NCBI GenBank assembly: GCA_947475525.1
Contig: CANJMI010000018.1
Span: 53,633-117,632 of the forward strand
Reading direction: 5' to 3'
Origin: Polyangiaceae bacterium
GTDB taxonomy: Bacteria > Myxococcota_A > Polyangia > Polyangiales > Polyangiaceae
DNA length: 64,000 bases
The notes below the pieces were generated by a model. It ran no database searches. It saw nothing but the letters and a program-made list of their open reading frames with translations, and was not told the DNA's origin. The position numbers were made by a program, and so were the translations under genes. The stretch's first letter is position 1. Every line of letters starts with the position of its first letter. Below, piece after piece: positions 35,351-43,737 of the stretch.

Positions 35351-35370
35351 AGTTCGACCGCGGGCGAACT
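35351..35370. promoter_or_regulatory. Palindrome, candidate operator O2 of the pseudokinase gene
   Basis: AGTTCGACCGCGGGCGAACT, a 10+10 inverted repeat with one mismatch, extended by one pair on each side. The consensus with O1 is GTTCGACCGNNGKCGAAC; centres are 56 bp apart. Confidence 0.5.
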
Positions 35371-35487
35371 CTTTCGAGGGAGCTAACGAAGCTCGGTGAA
35401 TTCGTGGTTCTAAGCGCTTCGTCAATTCACTCGACTCCTCGTGTACGGACGACTGCCGGGGACGATCTGAAACAGATGGCACCTCCA

Positions 35488-36024
35488 TCAAGGGAGCTTC
35501 GCAAGGGCCGCCTGGCAAGCTTTCTCGATGCTCGCTTCCGCGTCGCCACGCAACCAGCCGACGACGCAGCGATCCGCCTCATCCCAAGGATCGAACACCT
35601 TGCCGCCCTTGTGCCCCTCCTGGCCGCGAGCCTTGCGCACGAGCAGGAGGGTGTTGACGGCATTGCCACCCGGATCATCGACGACCCGCGCAACCCGCTC
35701 CGGTTCCACCGCGCAGACCGAGAAGTAGTTCGCCGATTTCTCGGCGTCCGTGCTCTCCCCTTCGCCGGTGTAGTTACCTTCCGCCGCGTGCCGGAGCCCA
35801 TCGCGTCCGAGCATACGCATCGGCGCGAAGTCGGTGCCGTGGCAATCGAGAGTGCCGCAGCGCCGCTCCATCAGCTCGGACACATGTTTGACGTAGACGA
35901 CGCGCGAGGGGCACGTCACCGAAAGCCCTTCCGACAAGCCCTCTTGCTTGCAGCCCGTTGCGACCGATGCGCCAAGGACCGCGAGCGATAAGGCGACCAT
36001 GCACTTGCCATGACGGAGACTCAT
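35488..36024 (-). CDS. Lipoprotein with CX4CH motif (possible c-type haem protein)
   Basis: A 178-aa protein. CMVALSLAVLGASVATGCKQ is a lipoprotein signal. After a Cys (TCPSRVVYVKHVSELM) comes ERRCGTLDCHG, a CX4CH motif in the place where the cytochrome-like domains of Planctomycetes and myxobacteria have CGxLDCHG. MRMLG follows, a possible Met ligand. More Cys occur later (FSVCAVEP, DRCVVGW, KACQAAL). It is the last gene of a four-gene operon; ATG 36024 overlaps the preceding stop. Covalent haem binding through CX4CH is known in a few cytochromes but is only inferred here. Confidence 0.6.
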   Translation of the reverse strand: MSLRHGKCMVALSLAVLGASVATGCKQEGLSEGLSVTCPSRVVYVKHVSELMERRCGTLDCHGTDFAPMRMLGRDGLRHAAEGNYTGEGESTDAEKSANYFSVCAVEPERVARVVDDPGGNAVNTLLLVRKARGQEGHKGGKVFDPWDEADRCVVGWLRGDAEASIEKACQAALAKLP

Positions 36025-36824
36025 AGGTTTCCTCCCGCGCCGGACGCCGCGCTCGTCCCACCAACCCCGGTGCCCGTTGCGGAGGACGTAGCCCCACCCG
36101 CGCCGGCAGTCGTCACGGCCATGCCACCGGCGCCACTCGCTGTGGTCGCGGCCATGCCACCGGCGCCACTCGCTGTGGTCGCGGCCATGCCACCGGCGCC
36201 CCCGGTTCCGGTCGACGTGCTCGGCTCATTCGCGATTCCGCAACGCTCGAGCGAACTGATGTAGTCCCGATCGACGATGATCGCGCCCGCAGAGTCACGG
36301 GCGCGGCCGGTCGCAGGATCGACATTCGGGTCGCGGTCGATCCGGTCGACGGAGGCCAATTTGTGGCAGCCCGCGCAGGAGCGCTCGCGGCCGATCAGCG
36401 AATTCATCTTCACACCGGCAACGCCGACGAATAGCGGAAACGCGAGGTCGTCGATGCCCTGGAGGTCCGATTTCGTGATGTAGAAGTTTCCAGCGCTGTT
36501 CGTGCAGGACTTGTAGGTCGCGCCGGCCGAATCTTGAATGGTGACGAAGACGCCTTCCATGCCGTTCAAGTAACCTTTAGCCGTCTGCCAGTACACGGTG
36601 CCGCCGATCGCCAACTGCGGCTGCGCACCCGCGTAGGTGCTGTGACAATCGACGCATGGCTGCCCGGCGCGATGCTCGGGACGAGGGCCCTCGGCGTCCT
36701 CCAGAGGCAGTGCTCGTATTTTTTCAGCTTGGACCGGATCGTAGCGGCAGCCCGCAAGCACGCCAGCGGAGGCAGCGAGGAAAAACCCGATCTGGAACGT
36801 GGATACTCGCATGAGGTTCAGCAT
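36021..36824 (-). CDS. Di-CXXCH lipoprotein (predicted c-type cytochrome)
   Basis: A 267-aa protein from ATG 36824, overlapping the outer-membrane gene stop by ATGA. TFQIGFFLAASAGVLAGCRYD is a lipoprotein signal. Two classical haem-attachment motifs are present, CVDCHS (about residue 57) and CAGCHK (about 145). Between them lies a beta-rich segment, GGTVYWQTAKGYLNGMEGVFVTIQDSAG, reminiscent of carboxypeptidase-regulatory-like domains. The C-terminus is a Gly/Ala/Thr-rich tail with three copies of an 11-residue repeat encoded by a 33-bp minisatellite. It is probably an outer-membrane-attached dihaem protein acting with its operon neighbours. Confidence 0.7.
   Translation of the reverse strand: MLNLMRVSTFQIGFFLAASAGVLAGCRYDPVQAEKIRALPLEDAEGPRPEHRAGQPCVDCHSTYAGAQPQLAIGGTVYWQTAKGYLNGMEGVFVTIQDSAGATYKSCTNSAGNFYITKSDLQGIDDLAFPLFVGVAGVKMNSLIGRERSCAGCHKLASVDRIDRDPNVDPATGRARDSAGAIIVDRDYISSLERCGIANEPSTSTGTGGAGGMAATTASGAGGMAATTASGAGGMAVTTAGAGGATSSATGTGVGGTSAASGAGGNL
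36115..36210. repeat. 33-bp minisatellite in the dihaem lipoprotein gene
   Basis: About three nearly identical copies of a 33-bp unit beginning GCCATGCCACCGGCGCCACT, encoding the Gly/Ala/Met/Thr-rich tail. Confidence 0.85.
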
Positions 36825-38974
36825 CAATCGAACTCCAGCTCGAGGTTGGAAGCAGTGAAAATACCCCAGCGGTCGAACAGGTAGAGGTCGTCGAGAAACT
36901 GGGTGTACACACCCTCTACCTGAACGCTCAGCGATACGACGCGGCTGAAGGCGCTGCGCAGGCCGAGTCCGCCGGTGACCGCCAGAAGCGGGCCAAGCTC
37001 GCGGTCGCCCGTCCGATACCTTGGCACGTCGTAGCCGCCGACGCTTTGGCTCGCGACGTAGGCTCGCTGCCAAAAGCTTACGGGGCCTTGGTAGTTGAAG
37101 CGCGCATGCGGGCTCAGGCGCAACTGCGGGTATCCAGGCGTCCCGCCCGCGCCCTTCCCTTCATAAAAATCCCACAGAAAGCGGACGTCGGTCGTGCTCG
37201 CCTTTTGGCCCCAGTCATCGGTGTAGATGCGCTCGGTGGCGCGCAGGGTCGCCGTATCGAACCGGTGCAGAATTCCGAGCAGCATCGCGTAGCGGTTGCG
37301 ACTCGTCGGCAATTGCTCGAGCGGCATGATCGGGAGACGGCCGGCCGCCACCAGAGCTGCCGACGCCGAAGCGGGAATCTCGGGCGCAACGGTGACATCG
37401 AACATCGGCACATAGCGGTAAGGCTTCGAGGCATCACCACGATCAAGTTCAACCGTTCCGCCGATCACGCCGACGGTTGACGGGTTGAAGATCACGGAGG
37501 CTCCGAAGTTGATCGTGTGCCGGTACAAATCGCGACGGAACACCGCGAAGTCGGTCTGCGCGCGACCGAGGATGTCCGACCCGAAGTCGTACGTGACGTA
37601 CGGGGAGATCATCTTTTCGAAGAGGTCCGCGCTGAAGCTCACGCCACCGGAACGGGCCACGTAGTCATTCTCGATCGAGGTAGCGCCATTGACGCCGAGC
37701 GTCGCGACGCCGACCTTGTATCCGCCGCCGACCGAGGCGCCGGCGCGCACTTGATCGAATCGACGGGAGGCCATCGCAACGATGTCTGCTGAGGCCGTGC
37801 TGACGACGTCGACGATCGCTTGTCCGCCAAAGTTCCAGCCCTGAGTGGGCTGCACGGCGGCGAAGTACAAGGCAGGCGACACGACGTCGACCTGATTGGT
37901 GTCGTTGTAGCTCGACACCTCCAAGCCCGCCTTGAAGTTCAGCCCCTTGGCACCGGGGTTGTACTTGTCGTCACACGCCTTGCGCTCATTCGCGTTGCGC
38001 GCTTTGCGGTAACAAGCCTGAAGCGGAGTCTCGCTCGACGTGACATCGAGATCGATCGACTCCGACCGCTCAAAGGTCACCTTCTTGCTGTACTCGTACG
38101 GCTCCCCGCCACGCTTGCCGGCCACTTCGATGAGCACGGTGCCGGGATTGTTGATAAGCGGCGCGCGGATATTGTTGGCGTCTACCTTGACGCCATCGAC
38201 CGTGACGACGAGGTCGGTAACGCCGGCTTGAAACTTCAAGTTGATGCGGGGCAGATCGGCATCGAGTTGCTCGATCACAGCGGCCGCCTCTTTGACGAGT
38301 GCGTCGTTCTTGTCGGCCTTCGCGAGGGCAGCGGCGGCCTCCGCATCGCGCTTGGCCTCGACGAGCAGGTTGCCTTTGTCTTGGCACCGCGCAGCCATAA
38401 GCTTGCCAGCGGCGTAGTCGCCCGCCGAGAGACTCTGGACCATCGCCGCGAGGCAGCCTTCCCAGTCGTTCGAGGCGAGTAGGCGGCGCGCACTGTCGAG
38501 CGCTTGTGTCTGTGACGAAGTGAGTGTCCCCGCAGGTGGTTCAAGCGCCGCCTTTGCCTTCGCCTGCGCCTCGGAGAAAATTTGCTTCAGCTTCCGCGTC
38601 ATCAACTTCGCGTTGGGCTGCCCGTCGGCCTTCTTCGCGAGAGCCTTGACGAACGCGTCGCGCGCATCGTCCGTCTTGTCCTTCAGGCCGTAGGCGATGC
38701 CTTGATCCATCAACAGCTCGGCCTCGAGTGACGCCGGGCACTTGTTCTTTCCGCAACTCGCGAGAGCCGCATCGAGGAGCTCGATCGCGTCATCGTAGGC
38801 TCGAGCGCCGATCTGCTCAATCGCAGCGTCGGCCGCAGCCCGGGCCACCGCTTCTTGGGCGGATGCTACCGTGGGCACTGCAAAACAGAGTGCACCGAGC
38901 GCCGCCGCCACGAAAAGTGGTCGGCCCGCGCGCAGCGCCAAGCAGCGTAAGGCTTCGAAGCGTTTGGTGGTCAT
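36824..38974 (-). CDS. TPR protein fused to DUF3570-like outer-membrane beta-barrel
   Basis: A 716-aa protein from ATG 38974. Signal peptide ends AVPTVASAQE. Residues about 30-245 are helical with TPR-like pairs, then a PEGA-like strand region (about 245-300, VDGVKVDANNIRAPL...GTVLIEVAGKRGGEP). The C-terminal 390 residues look like a barrel: SSYNDTNQVDVVSPALYF, FGGQAIVDVVSTASADIVAMASRR, TSIENDYVARSGGVSFSADL and many amphipathic strands. The pattern resembles DUF3570 proteins, outer-membrane proteins that occur with ApbE/DUF4266 genes, but I cannot run a profile. Flanked on both sides by CXnCH lipoproteins in one operon. Confidence 0.62.
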   Translation of the reverse strand: MTTKRFEALRCLALRAGRPLFVAAALGALCFAVPTVASAQEAVARAAADAAIEQIGARAYDDAIELLDAALASCGKNKCPASLEAELLMDQGIAYGLKDKTDDARDAFVKALAKKADGQPNAKLMTRKLKQIFSEAQAKAKAALEPPAGTLTSSQTQALDSARRLLASNDWEGCLAAMVQSLSAGDYAAGKLMAARCQDKGNLLVEAKRDAEAAAALAKADKNDALVKEAAAVIEQLDADLPRINLKFQAGVTDLVVTVDGVKVDANNIRAPLINNPGTVLIEVAGKRGGEPYEYSKKVTFERSESIDLDVTSSETPLQACYRKARNANERKACDDKYNPGAKGLNFKAGLEVSSYNDTNQVDVVSPALYFAAVQPTQGWNFGGQAIVDVVSTASADIVAMASRRFDQVRAGASVGGGYKVGVATLGVNGATSIENDYVARSGGVSFSADLFEKMISPYVTYDFGSDILGRAQTDFAVFRRDLYRHTINFGASVIFNPSTVGVIGGTVELDRGDASKPYRYVPMFDVTVAPEIPASASAALVAAGRLPIMPLEQLPTSRNRYAMLLGILHRFDTATLRATERIYTDDWGQKASTTDVRFLWDFYEGKGAGGTPGYPQLRLSPHARFNYQGPVSFWQRAYVASQSVGGYDVPRYRTGDRELGPLLAVTGGLGLRSAFSRVVSLSVQVEGVYTQFLDDLYLFDRWGIFTASNLELEFD

Positions 38975-38985
38975 GACGGTGGAAT

Positions 38986-39561
38986 TCAATTCAGGGGGGC
39001 TCCGCATTGGATCCACTTCACGAGGTTGTCATACGCCGTTTGGCTCAGCGGTGAATGCACTGGGCTCTTCGCATCGGTGCGCGGCATAGCCTCGCCACAC
39101 ACGTCTTTGTAGAACTCGTTCGTCACGTCTTTGACGAACTTCAGGTTGCAGAGAACCGTGCTCTGCTCGGGCTGGCATGGAGTGATGTAGCGTCCAAACC
39201 CATCGAGGTTGTACTTCACCAAGATCTTGTACGCGGCGCCTGCATCCTTTGCGGGGATGGCGAGATTACCGTTCGCCGCTTCGTGGCAGGTCGACGCGGT
39301 GCAACCTCCGCCACCCGCTTTCGTCGAGGTAATGATGGCGGGGTAGATATCCACCGACCAACGCACATCGCACGTCACGTCGACCTCGCATGCCGTGCCC
39401 GTCGACGAAGAGGACTCCGCTACGCTCACCGTCTGCCCTCCGCTCGTCGTGACGCGGGAGGGCTCGCCGAATGAGGTCGTCTCTTCGGTGGCGCATGCGC
39501 ACAATCCGAGCGCGGTGATGAGCAATGCGCCAACAGGCGAGGTAGCCGGGTTCATGTTCAT
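38986..39561 (-). CDS. Lipoprotein with CX4CH motif, first gene of the operon
   Basis: A 191-aa protein from ATG 39561 (39555 also possible); a GGAAGCC-type ribosome site precedes it. Lipoprotein signal: SPVGALLITALGLCACATEE. A Ser/Thr-rich linker leads to a domain with GGGCTASTCHEAANGNL (CX4CH), ITPCQPEQSTVLCN, DVCGEAMPRTDAKSP and a C-terminal AYDNLVKWIQCGAP. The ending W I . . G A P is the typical end of cytochrome-type lipoproteins with planctomycete-like domains. The next gene starts 11 bases after the stop. The operon continues to 35488. Confidence 0.62.
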   Translation of the reverse strand: MNMNPATSPVGALLITALGLCACATEETTSFGEPSRVTTSGGQTVSVAESSSSTGTACEVDVTCDVRWSVDIYPAIITSTKAGGGGCTASTCHEAANGNLAIPAKDAGAAYKILVKYNLDGFGRYITPCQPEQSTVLCNLKFVKDVTNEFYKDVCGEAMPRTDAKSPVHSPLSQTAYDNLVKWIQCGAPLN

Positions 39562-39779
39562 TCTCACGTGGCTTCCTCTCCGTGGCGGATAGGAAAGAGC
39601 GGCCGATGTTAGCCGCGCGTGGCTTCCCTCGGCAAGTGTCAAAGCGGGCACCTTGCGTCAATTCGCCAAGCACCGGTCGGCTTTGCGCTCAGCGTTGTTT
39701 TTTTAAGTCGCCCCGCGCGGCATGCGGGAGCCCCTCGGCGGATGAAGCGGGCTCACGAATACGACCGCACAAAAGCGAG

Positions 39780-39818
39780 TCGGCTGAGCGCCCCTCCCCG
39801 CGAGAAAGCGTCAGCCGA
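39780..39818 (-). terminator. Possible terminator/hairpin downstream of the TPR-PEGA-like gene
   Basis: TCGGCTGA at 39780-39787 and TCAGCCGA at 39811-39818 form a perfect 8-bp stem; on the minus strand it is followed by CTCGCTTTTG. The 39562-39873 stretch holds no gene I can support. Confidence 0.3.
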
Positions 39819-39873
39819 ATCGTCACGCAGCCAGGCTCATGGCTCTAAACGAAGAGCCAATGAGTGAAGGCTT

Positions 39874-41058
39874 TCAGAAGCGCCAGGTGCCGGCCACACC
39901 GCCGCCCGTCGATCCGACGAACGGAGCGATCACGGGACGGGACATGGCAGCCTTCTCATCGGCACCGTCTTCCGCGCCGCTGAAGAGCAGTACCGCGCCG
40001 GTGATCCCGAAGGTCAGGGCTACGCCGAACGACATGTCCGCGATGAGCGCGTTGCGCTCGGCCTTCTGGGCGTTGTCTTCGGTCGGGTTGGCATTGAAGT
40101 CGCTCGAGCCCTGGAGCGCGAGGATGCCAAAGGTCGTACCGAGCGCGGCGCCGGCTCCCGCGATTCCGAGCGTGACGAACGCAGGCACGTTGCTGCGCTT
40201 CGGGGCGATGGCCGGGGGCGGCGCGACCGGGGTGACCGGGGTGACGGCAGCCACTGGGGCCGGTGCGAGAAGCACCGTCGGCGGCAGAGCCTTCAACGAG
40301 ACGGCGAGCTCGGCCTTCTCATTGGGCTTCAAGCTTCGGGACTCGGCATGCGGCTCGTAACCTTCGGCCTTGACTTCGACCCTGTGATCGCCGGCCTTGA
40401 GCGAGAGCGGTCCGGCAGCCGGAGCGCCGTCGACCGAGACGATCAAGCCCTTCGCGTCCGCGGGCGAGACCGTCACGGTCAGAGTGGCGGGGAGCGTGAC
40501 TTCGATGGCCGCAATCCGCTCCTTCGCAAGCGGAATTTTTTCGGCGAATTTGCCGGTCGGGTTCAGTGAGAGGAACGCTCGGTACGCGGCAACGGCCTCA
40601 GCCGGTTTGTTCAGCTTCTCGTACGCTTCGGCGATCCGCAGACGCGGCGCGGCGCCAGGAAGCTTCGCGTCGGCCTTTTTGAAGACCTCGACCGCCTCCG
40701 CGACCTTGCCAGCGTCGAAGAGCTTCTTGCCCTCGTCGAAAAACTTGCGAGCCTCGTCCTTCGCCGCCTTTTCGTCAGCTGCCGGAGCCGCTACGGGAGC
40801 CGGAGCCGCTACGGGAGCCGCTGCCGCTACGGGAGCCGCTGCCGCTACGGGAGCCGCTGCCGCTACGGGAGCCGCTGCCGCTACGGGAGCCGCTACGGGA
40901 GCCGCTACGGGAGCCGCTACCGGAGCCGGGTGAGGTGCGGCCGGCGCTGCGGGCGCATGCGCACCGTGCGGCTGCTGAGCCAATGCGCTCGTCGCGAGCA
41001 ACGAACCTGCCACAATTGCCACGCCACGGAATCCCGCCAATTCAACTCTCGGTCGCAT
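39874..41058 (-). CDS. TPR and PEGA-like protein with Ala/Pro repeats
   Basis: A 394-aa exported protein; signal GVAIVAGSLLATSALAQQ. Residues about 27-95 are a PVAA/PVAAAA low-complexity stretch from a DNA minisatellite. Then TPRs (about 100-180: ARKFFDEGKKLFDAGKVAEAVEVFKKA, RLRIAEAYEKLNKPAEAVAAYR), a PEGA-like domain (about 185-255: SVDGAPAAGPLSLKAGDHRVEVKAEGYEP), a Pro linker and two C-terminal hydrophobic helices (VTLGIAGAGAALGTTFGILAL; FGVALTFGITGAVLLF). It is a paralogue of the next gene upstream. Such myxobacterial proteins probably link envelope components. Confidence 0.75.
   Translation of the reverse strand: MRPRVELAGFRGVAIVAGSLLATSALAQQPHGAHAPAAPAAPHPAPVAAPVAAPVAAPVAAAAPVAAAAPVAAAAPVAAAAPVAAPAPVAAPAADEKAAKDEARKFFDEGKKLFDAGKVAEAVEVFKKADAKLPGAAPRLRIAEAYEKLNKPAEAVAAYRAFLSLNPTGKFAEKIPLAKERIAAIEVTLPATLTVTVSPADAKGLIVSVDGAPAAGPLSLKAGDHRVEVKAEGYEPHAESRSLKPNEKAELAVSLKALPPTVLLAPAPVAAVTPVTPVAPPPAIAPKRSNVPAFVTLGIAGAGAALGTTFGILALQGSSDFNANPTEDNAQKAERNALIADMSFGVALTFGITGAVLLFSGAEDGADEKAAMSRPVIAPFVGSTGGGVAGTWRF
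40790..40935. repeat. Minisatellite encoding the PVAA repeats
   Basis: Alternating GGGAGCCGCTACGGGAGCC and GGGAGCCGCTGCCGCTAC units repeat about ten times with a 12-18 bp period. Length polymorphism between strains is likely. Confidence 0.85.
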
Positions 41059-41290
41059 GAAACACCTTCCTCGAACAATCCGCGCTCGGCCACAACAGCC
41101 GCTCGATGACGTTGCCGGCGAATGCTACCCGTGATGAGCGGCGTTCGGCAAGCGCGACGAGCAGCCCACGTGGCCTCTCAACGCGGGGAGTCAATCGGCG
41201 GCTCGCCGAACAACAGCGCGACCCCACCGAGGCGCCCGCGCGAAACGGCCGAAGAACCGTGCCGCGGCAAACTTCCACGGGCGCGCCGCG

Positions 41291-42298
41291 TCAGTAAGTC
41301 CAGCGAAATGACGCTCCGCCACCCTGACGACCGGCCCACGGCTCGATTACCGGAACACGACGAAACGCGGTGCGGTCGGGTTCAGGGCTCGGCGAAACGA
41401 GAAGCAGCGCGGTTCCGGTAATGCCGGCGACCAGCGCGGTGCCGAACGCGATATCGGCGATGAGCGCGCTGCGTTCGGTCGCATCCGCGCCTGCGTAGGT
41501 CGGCGCGTCATAGAATTGCGAACGTTGTTTCAGCGCGAGCACCCCGAATGCCCCGCCGACGACAACGCCCGCTCCGGCCAATCCGTAACAAAGAATCGTC
41601 GCGGTGCCGACGGTGGCTCGGCGCTTCGGTGGAGCCGTGAATGGGATCGGCGCGACCTCCGGCTTCAAGTCGATCGACACCGATCGCTGCTCGTTGCCAC
41701 GCACGAGGAACGTTTCGCTGTGCGGCAGGAAGCCTTGGCTCGTGATGACCACGGTGTGCTCGCCCGGCTTCAATGACAACGGGCTGCGTTGCCCGGATGC
41801 ACCGTCAACGACGAACACCGGGTCCGCAGCCGCAGGCGCGATCGTGAAGGTTATCTCACCTGGTAACACGAGCTCGAGCGCTGCAATGCGCGCTTGAGCC
41901 TCCGGAACGCGTTTGCCGTACGCGGACGCGGGAGGCGGATTCAGTTCGATGAAGCCGCGGTAAGCGGCTACGGCATCAGCGGGCTTCCCGAGCTTCTCGA
42001 ATGCTTGCGCGAGCCAAAACCGAGGCGCAGCGCCCGCGACGGCCCGGTCCGCACGCTTGAATTGCTCGACGGCGAGCAGATAACTGCCGGCCTCGAACGC
42101 GGCCTTGCCCTCTTTGAAAATCGCAATGGCGTCCTGTTGGAGCTGGGCATCGACGCTTACGGTGCGGGGACCAACCGGCCTCGGTTGAGCGAAGGCTGGC
42201 GCTGAGAGCAGGCTGCACGCCGCGACGACGACCCAAACGCAACGTCGGGCCGTCCAGGTGCACAGTTCGCGGGGTGACTTTATGCGGTGCATCTTCAT
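41291..42298 (-). CDS. TPR and PEGA-like protein, paralogue
   Basis: A 335-aa protein from ATG 42298. Signal: VWVVVAACSLLSAPAFAQPR. TPR units (about 55-140: IFKEGKAAFEAGSYLLAVEQFKRAD, FWLAQAFEKLGKPADAVAAYRGFI), a PEGA-like domain (about 150-215: FVVDGASGQRSPLSLKPGEHTVVITSQGF) and the same two C-terminal hydrophobic helices as the 394-aa neighbour. It lacks the PVAA region. The 232-bp gap between the paralogues shows nothing else. This gene directly follows lgt on the same strand. Confidence 0.75.
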   Translation of the reverse strand: MKMHRIKSPRELCTWTARRCVWVVVAACSLLSAPAFAQPRPVGPRTVSVDAQLQQDAIAIFKEGKAAFEAGSYLLAVEQFKRADRAVAGAAPRFWLAQAFEKLGKPADAVAAYRGFIELNPPPASAYGKRVPEAQARIAALELVLPGEITFTIAPAAADPVFVVDGASGQRSPLSLKPGEHTVVITSQGFLPHSETFLVRGNEQRSVSIDLKPEVAPIPFTAPPKRRATVGTATILCYGLAGAGVVVGGAFGVLALKQRSQFYDAPTYAGADATERSALIADIAFGTALVAGITGTALLLVSPSPEPDRTAFRRVPVIEPWAGRQGGGASFRWTY

Positions 42299-42385
42299 TG
42301 GGGGCTCGACGGTCGCCCGTGGTTCGTGCCGCGTGCGAACCCGTGTTCTACCTCGCTCTGGCAGTCGCCGTCCATGTCCTGACAC

Positions 42386-43564
42386 TCAAGTTTCGTCGTC
42401 GGGAGGCTGCGCATCGGGCGAGGATGACCGAAGCTCGCTGGGTCGCGAGTTGCCAGGGGCATCGAACTCGAGGGCCATCGCCGCCGCCGGATTCGCGTCA
42501 GCCGCCCGATCGTGGATCCAATAGAGCACCGCGACGGCAAGCGCGCTCGCAAGGCCGAGAAATTGCGACGTCGAGAGCGCCACGCGTGCAGGCAGCGAGA
42601 AGCTATCGGGCTGCAGGGCGATCGCCGCGGCCAGCGTCGGGACGAACGACACCAATTGAAGGGCCTTTCGCACGAGCGGATTCACGACGAGCTGCGACAC
42701 GGTCAACGTGAAGGCGATGGCGAAGAGTGCGAAGCACACCGGGAGCAGCACGTGGCGCGGCGCGGTAAACGGGACGGTACCCCGCTCAGGGTCGTCGCGA
42801 ACGAGCTCGAGTAAGAATCGCAGTACGCCGTAGACGAAGGTGCCCACGAAGAAGAGTTGACCGCGAAAACGTTGCTGTTTGCGAACGCTGAAAAGGAGCA
42901 CGAGCAGGAGCCCGCCCACGAGCGATTCGTAGAGTTGGGTCGGGTGAACTGGTAGCGAAGCCGTCGCGGTCGGCGAGATCAAGCCGCGGCTGAGGTGTTC
43001 CACCCAAGCCGGAGACCCTGAGCCCTCAGCCACCGTCCCCTCCGACCACTTCGGAAACGTGCCCAGGCGAGCAAGCCACGCCGGCGCAGACGAGCCAAGG
43101 GGCCGGCCGTAGTCGCAGCCAAACAAATAGCAACCGATGCGCGTGATCACGAGGCCAGAGGCCAAGCTCGGAATCGCCGCGTCGGCCCACGGCAAGAGGC
43201 GGATCCGCTTTAGTTTCAAGTAAGCAAACGAGCCGAGAAATCCACCGAGGAATCCGCCGTAGGCGACGAGACCGCCACCCCGAAACGCGAACACATCCGA
43301 GAGCGTGTGAAAGTCCTGCGGATTCGTGACGAGGAACATCACCCGCGAGCCGAGGATCGCGACGACCGCAGTCACGACGTAGCAGTTCGCCATCTGCTCG
43401 CGATCAAGGCCGGCTCTCGCACACAAGCCAAGAGTCAGATACCAGCCGACCACCAAGGATAGCCCCAGCATCACGCCGTAGCTGTAGATGGGGACCACCC
43501 CCAACTGCCCTAGAAACGGGAGATTCCATCCCGAAACCGGGAGGCGAAACAGGACCGGATGCAT
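42386..43564 (-). CDS. lgt: Prolipoprotein diacylglyceryl transferase
   Basis: A 392-aa inner-membrane enzyme that moves diacylglycerol from phosphatidylglycerol to the lipobox Cys of prolipoproteins. The signature GLVITRIGCYLFGCDYGRP (about residues 137-155) has the essential Arg, and HPTQLYESLVGGLLL (about 205-220) and LLELVRDDPERG carry other conserved residues. Seven or more membrane segments. It is about 100 residues longer than E. coli Lgt because of extra C-terminal hydrophobic helices. The many lipoproteins of this window need this enzyme. Confidence 0.93.
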   Translation of the reverse strand: MHPVLFRLPVSGWNLPFLGQLGVVPIYSYGVMLGLSLVVGWYLTLGLCARAGLDREQMANCYVVTAVVAILGSRVMFLVTNPQDFHTLSDVFAFRGGGLVAYGGFLGGFLGSFAYLKLKRIRLLPWADAAIPSLASGLVITRIGCYLFGCDYGRPLGSSAPAWLARLGTFPKWSEGTVAEGSGSPAWVEHLSRGLISPTATASLPVHPTQLYESLVGGLLLVLLFSVRKQQRFRGQLFFVGTFVYGVLRFLLELVRDDPERGTVPFTAPRHVLLPVCFALFAIAFTLTVSQLVVNPLVRKALQLVSFVPTLAAAIALQPDSFSLPARVALSTSQFLGLASALAVAVLYWIHDRAADANPAAAMALEFDAPGNSRPSELRSSSPDAQPPDDET

Positions 43565-43737
43565 CGGGCGTGCTTACGTTCTTCGGTCGCCGCGAGCAAG
43601 CGACGCGGCTCGTTGGCGCGATTCGACGCGGCGGTCGCGCGAAGGCACGCGAACGTGCTCGGCGACCTTGAGATTCCGGCGCTTGAGTGCTTGTGTAGGG
43701 GAGAGGTACGCGCGCACTCGAAGCGAAGTCGTCGTCG

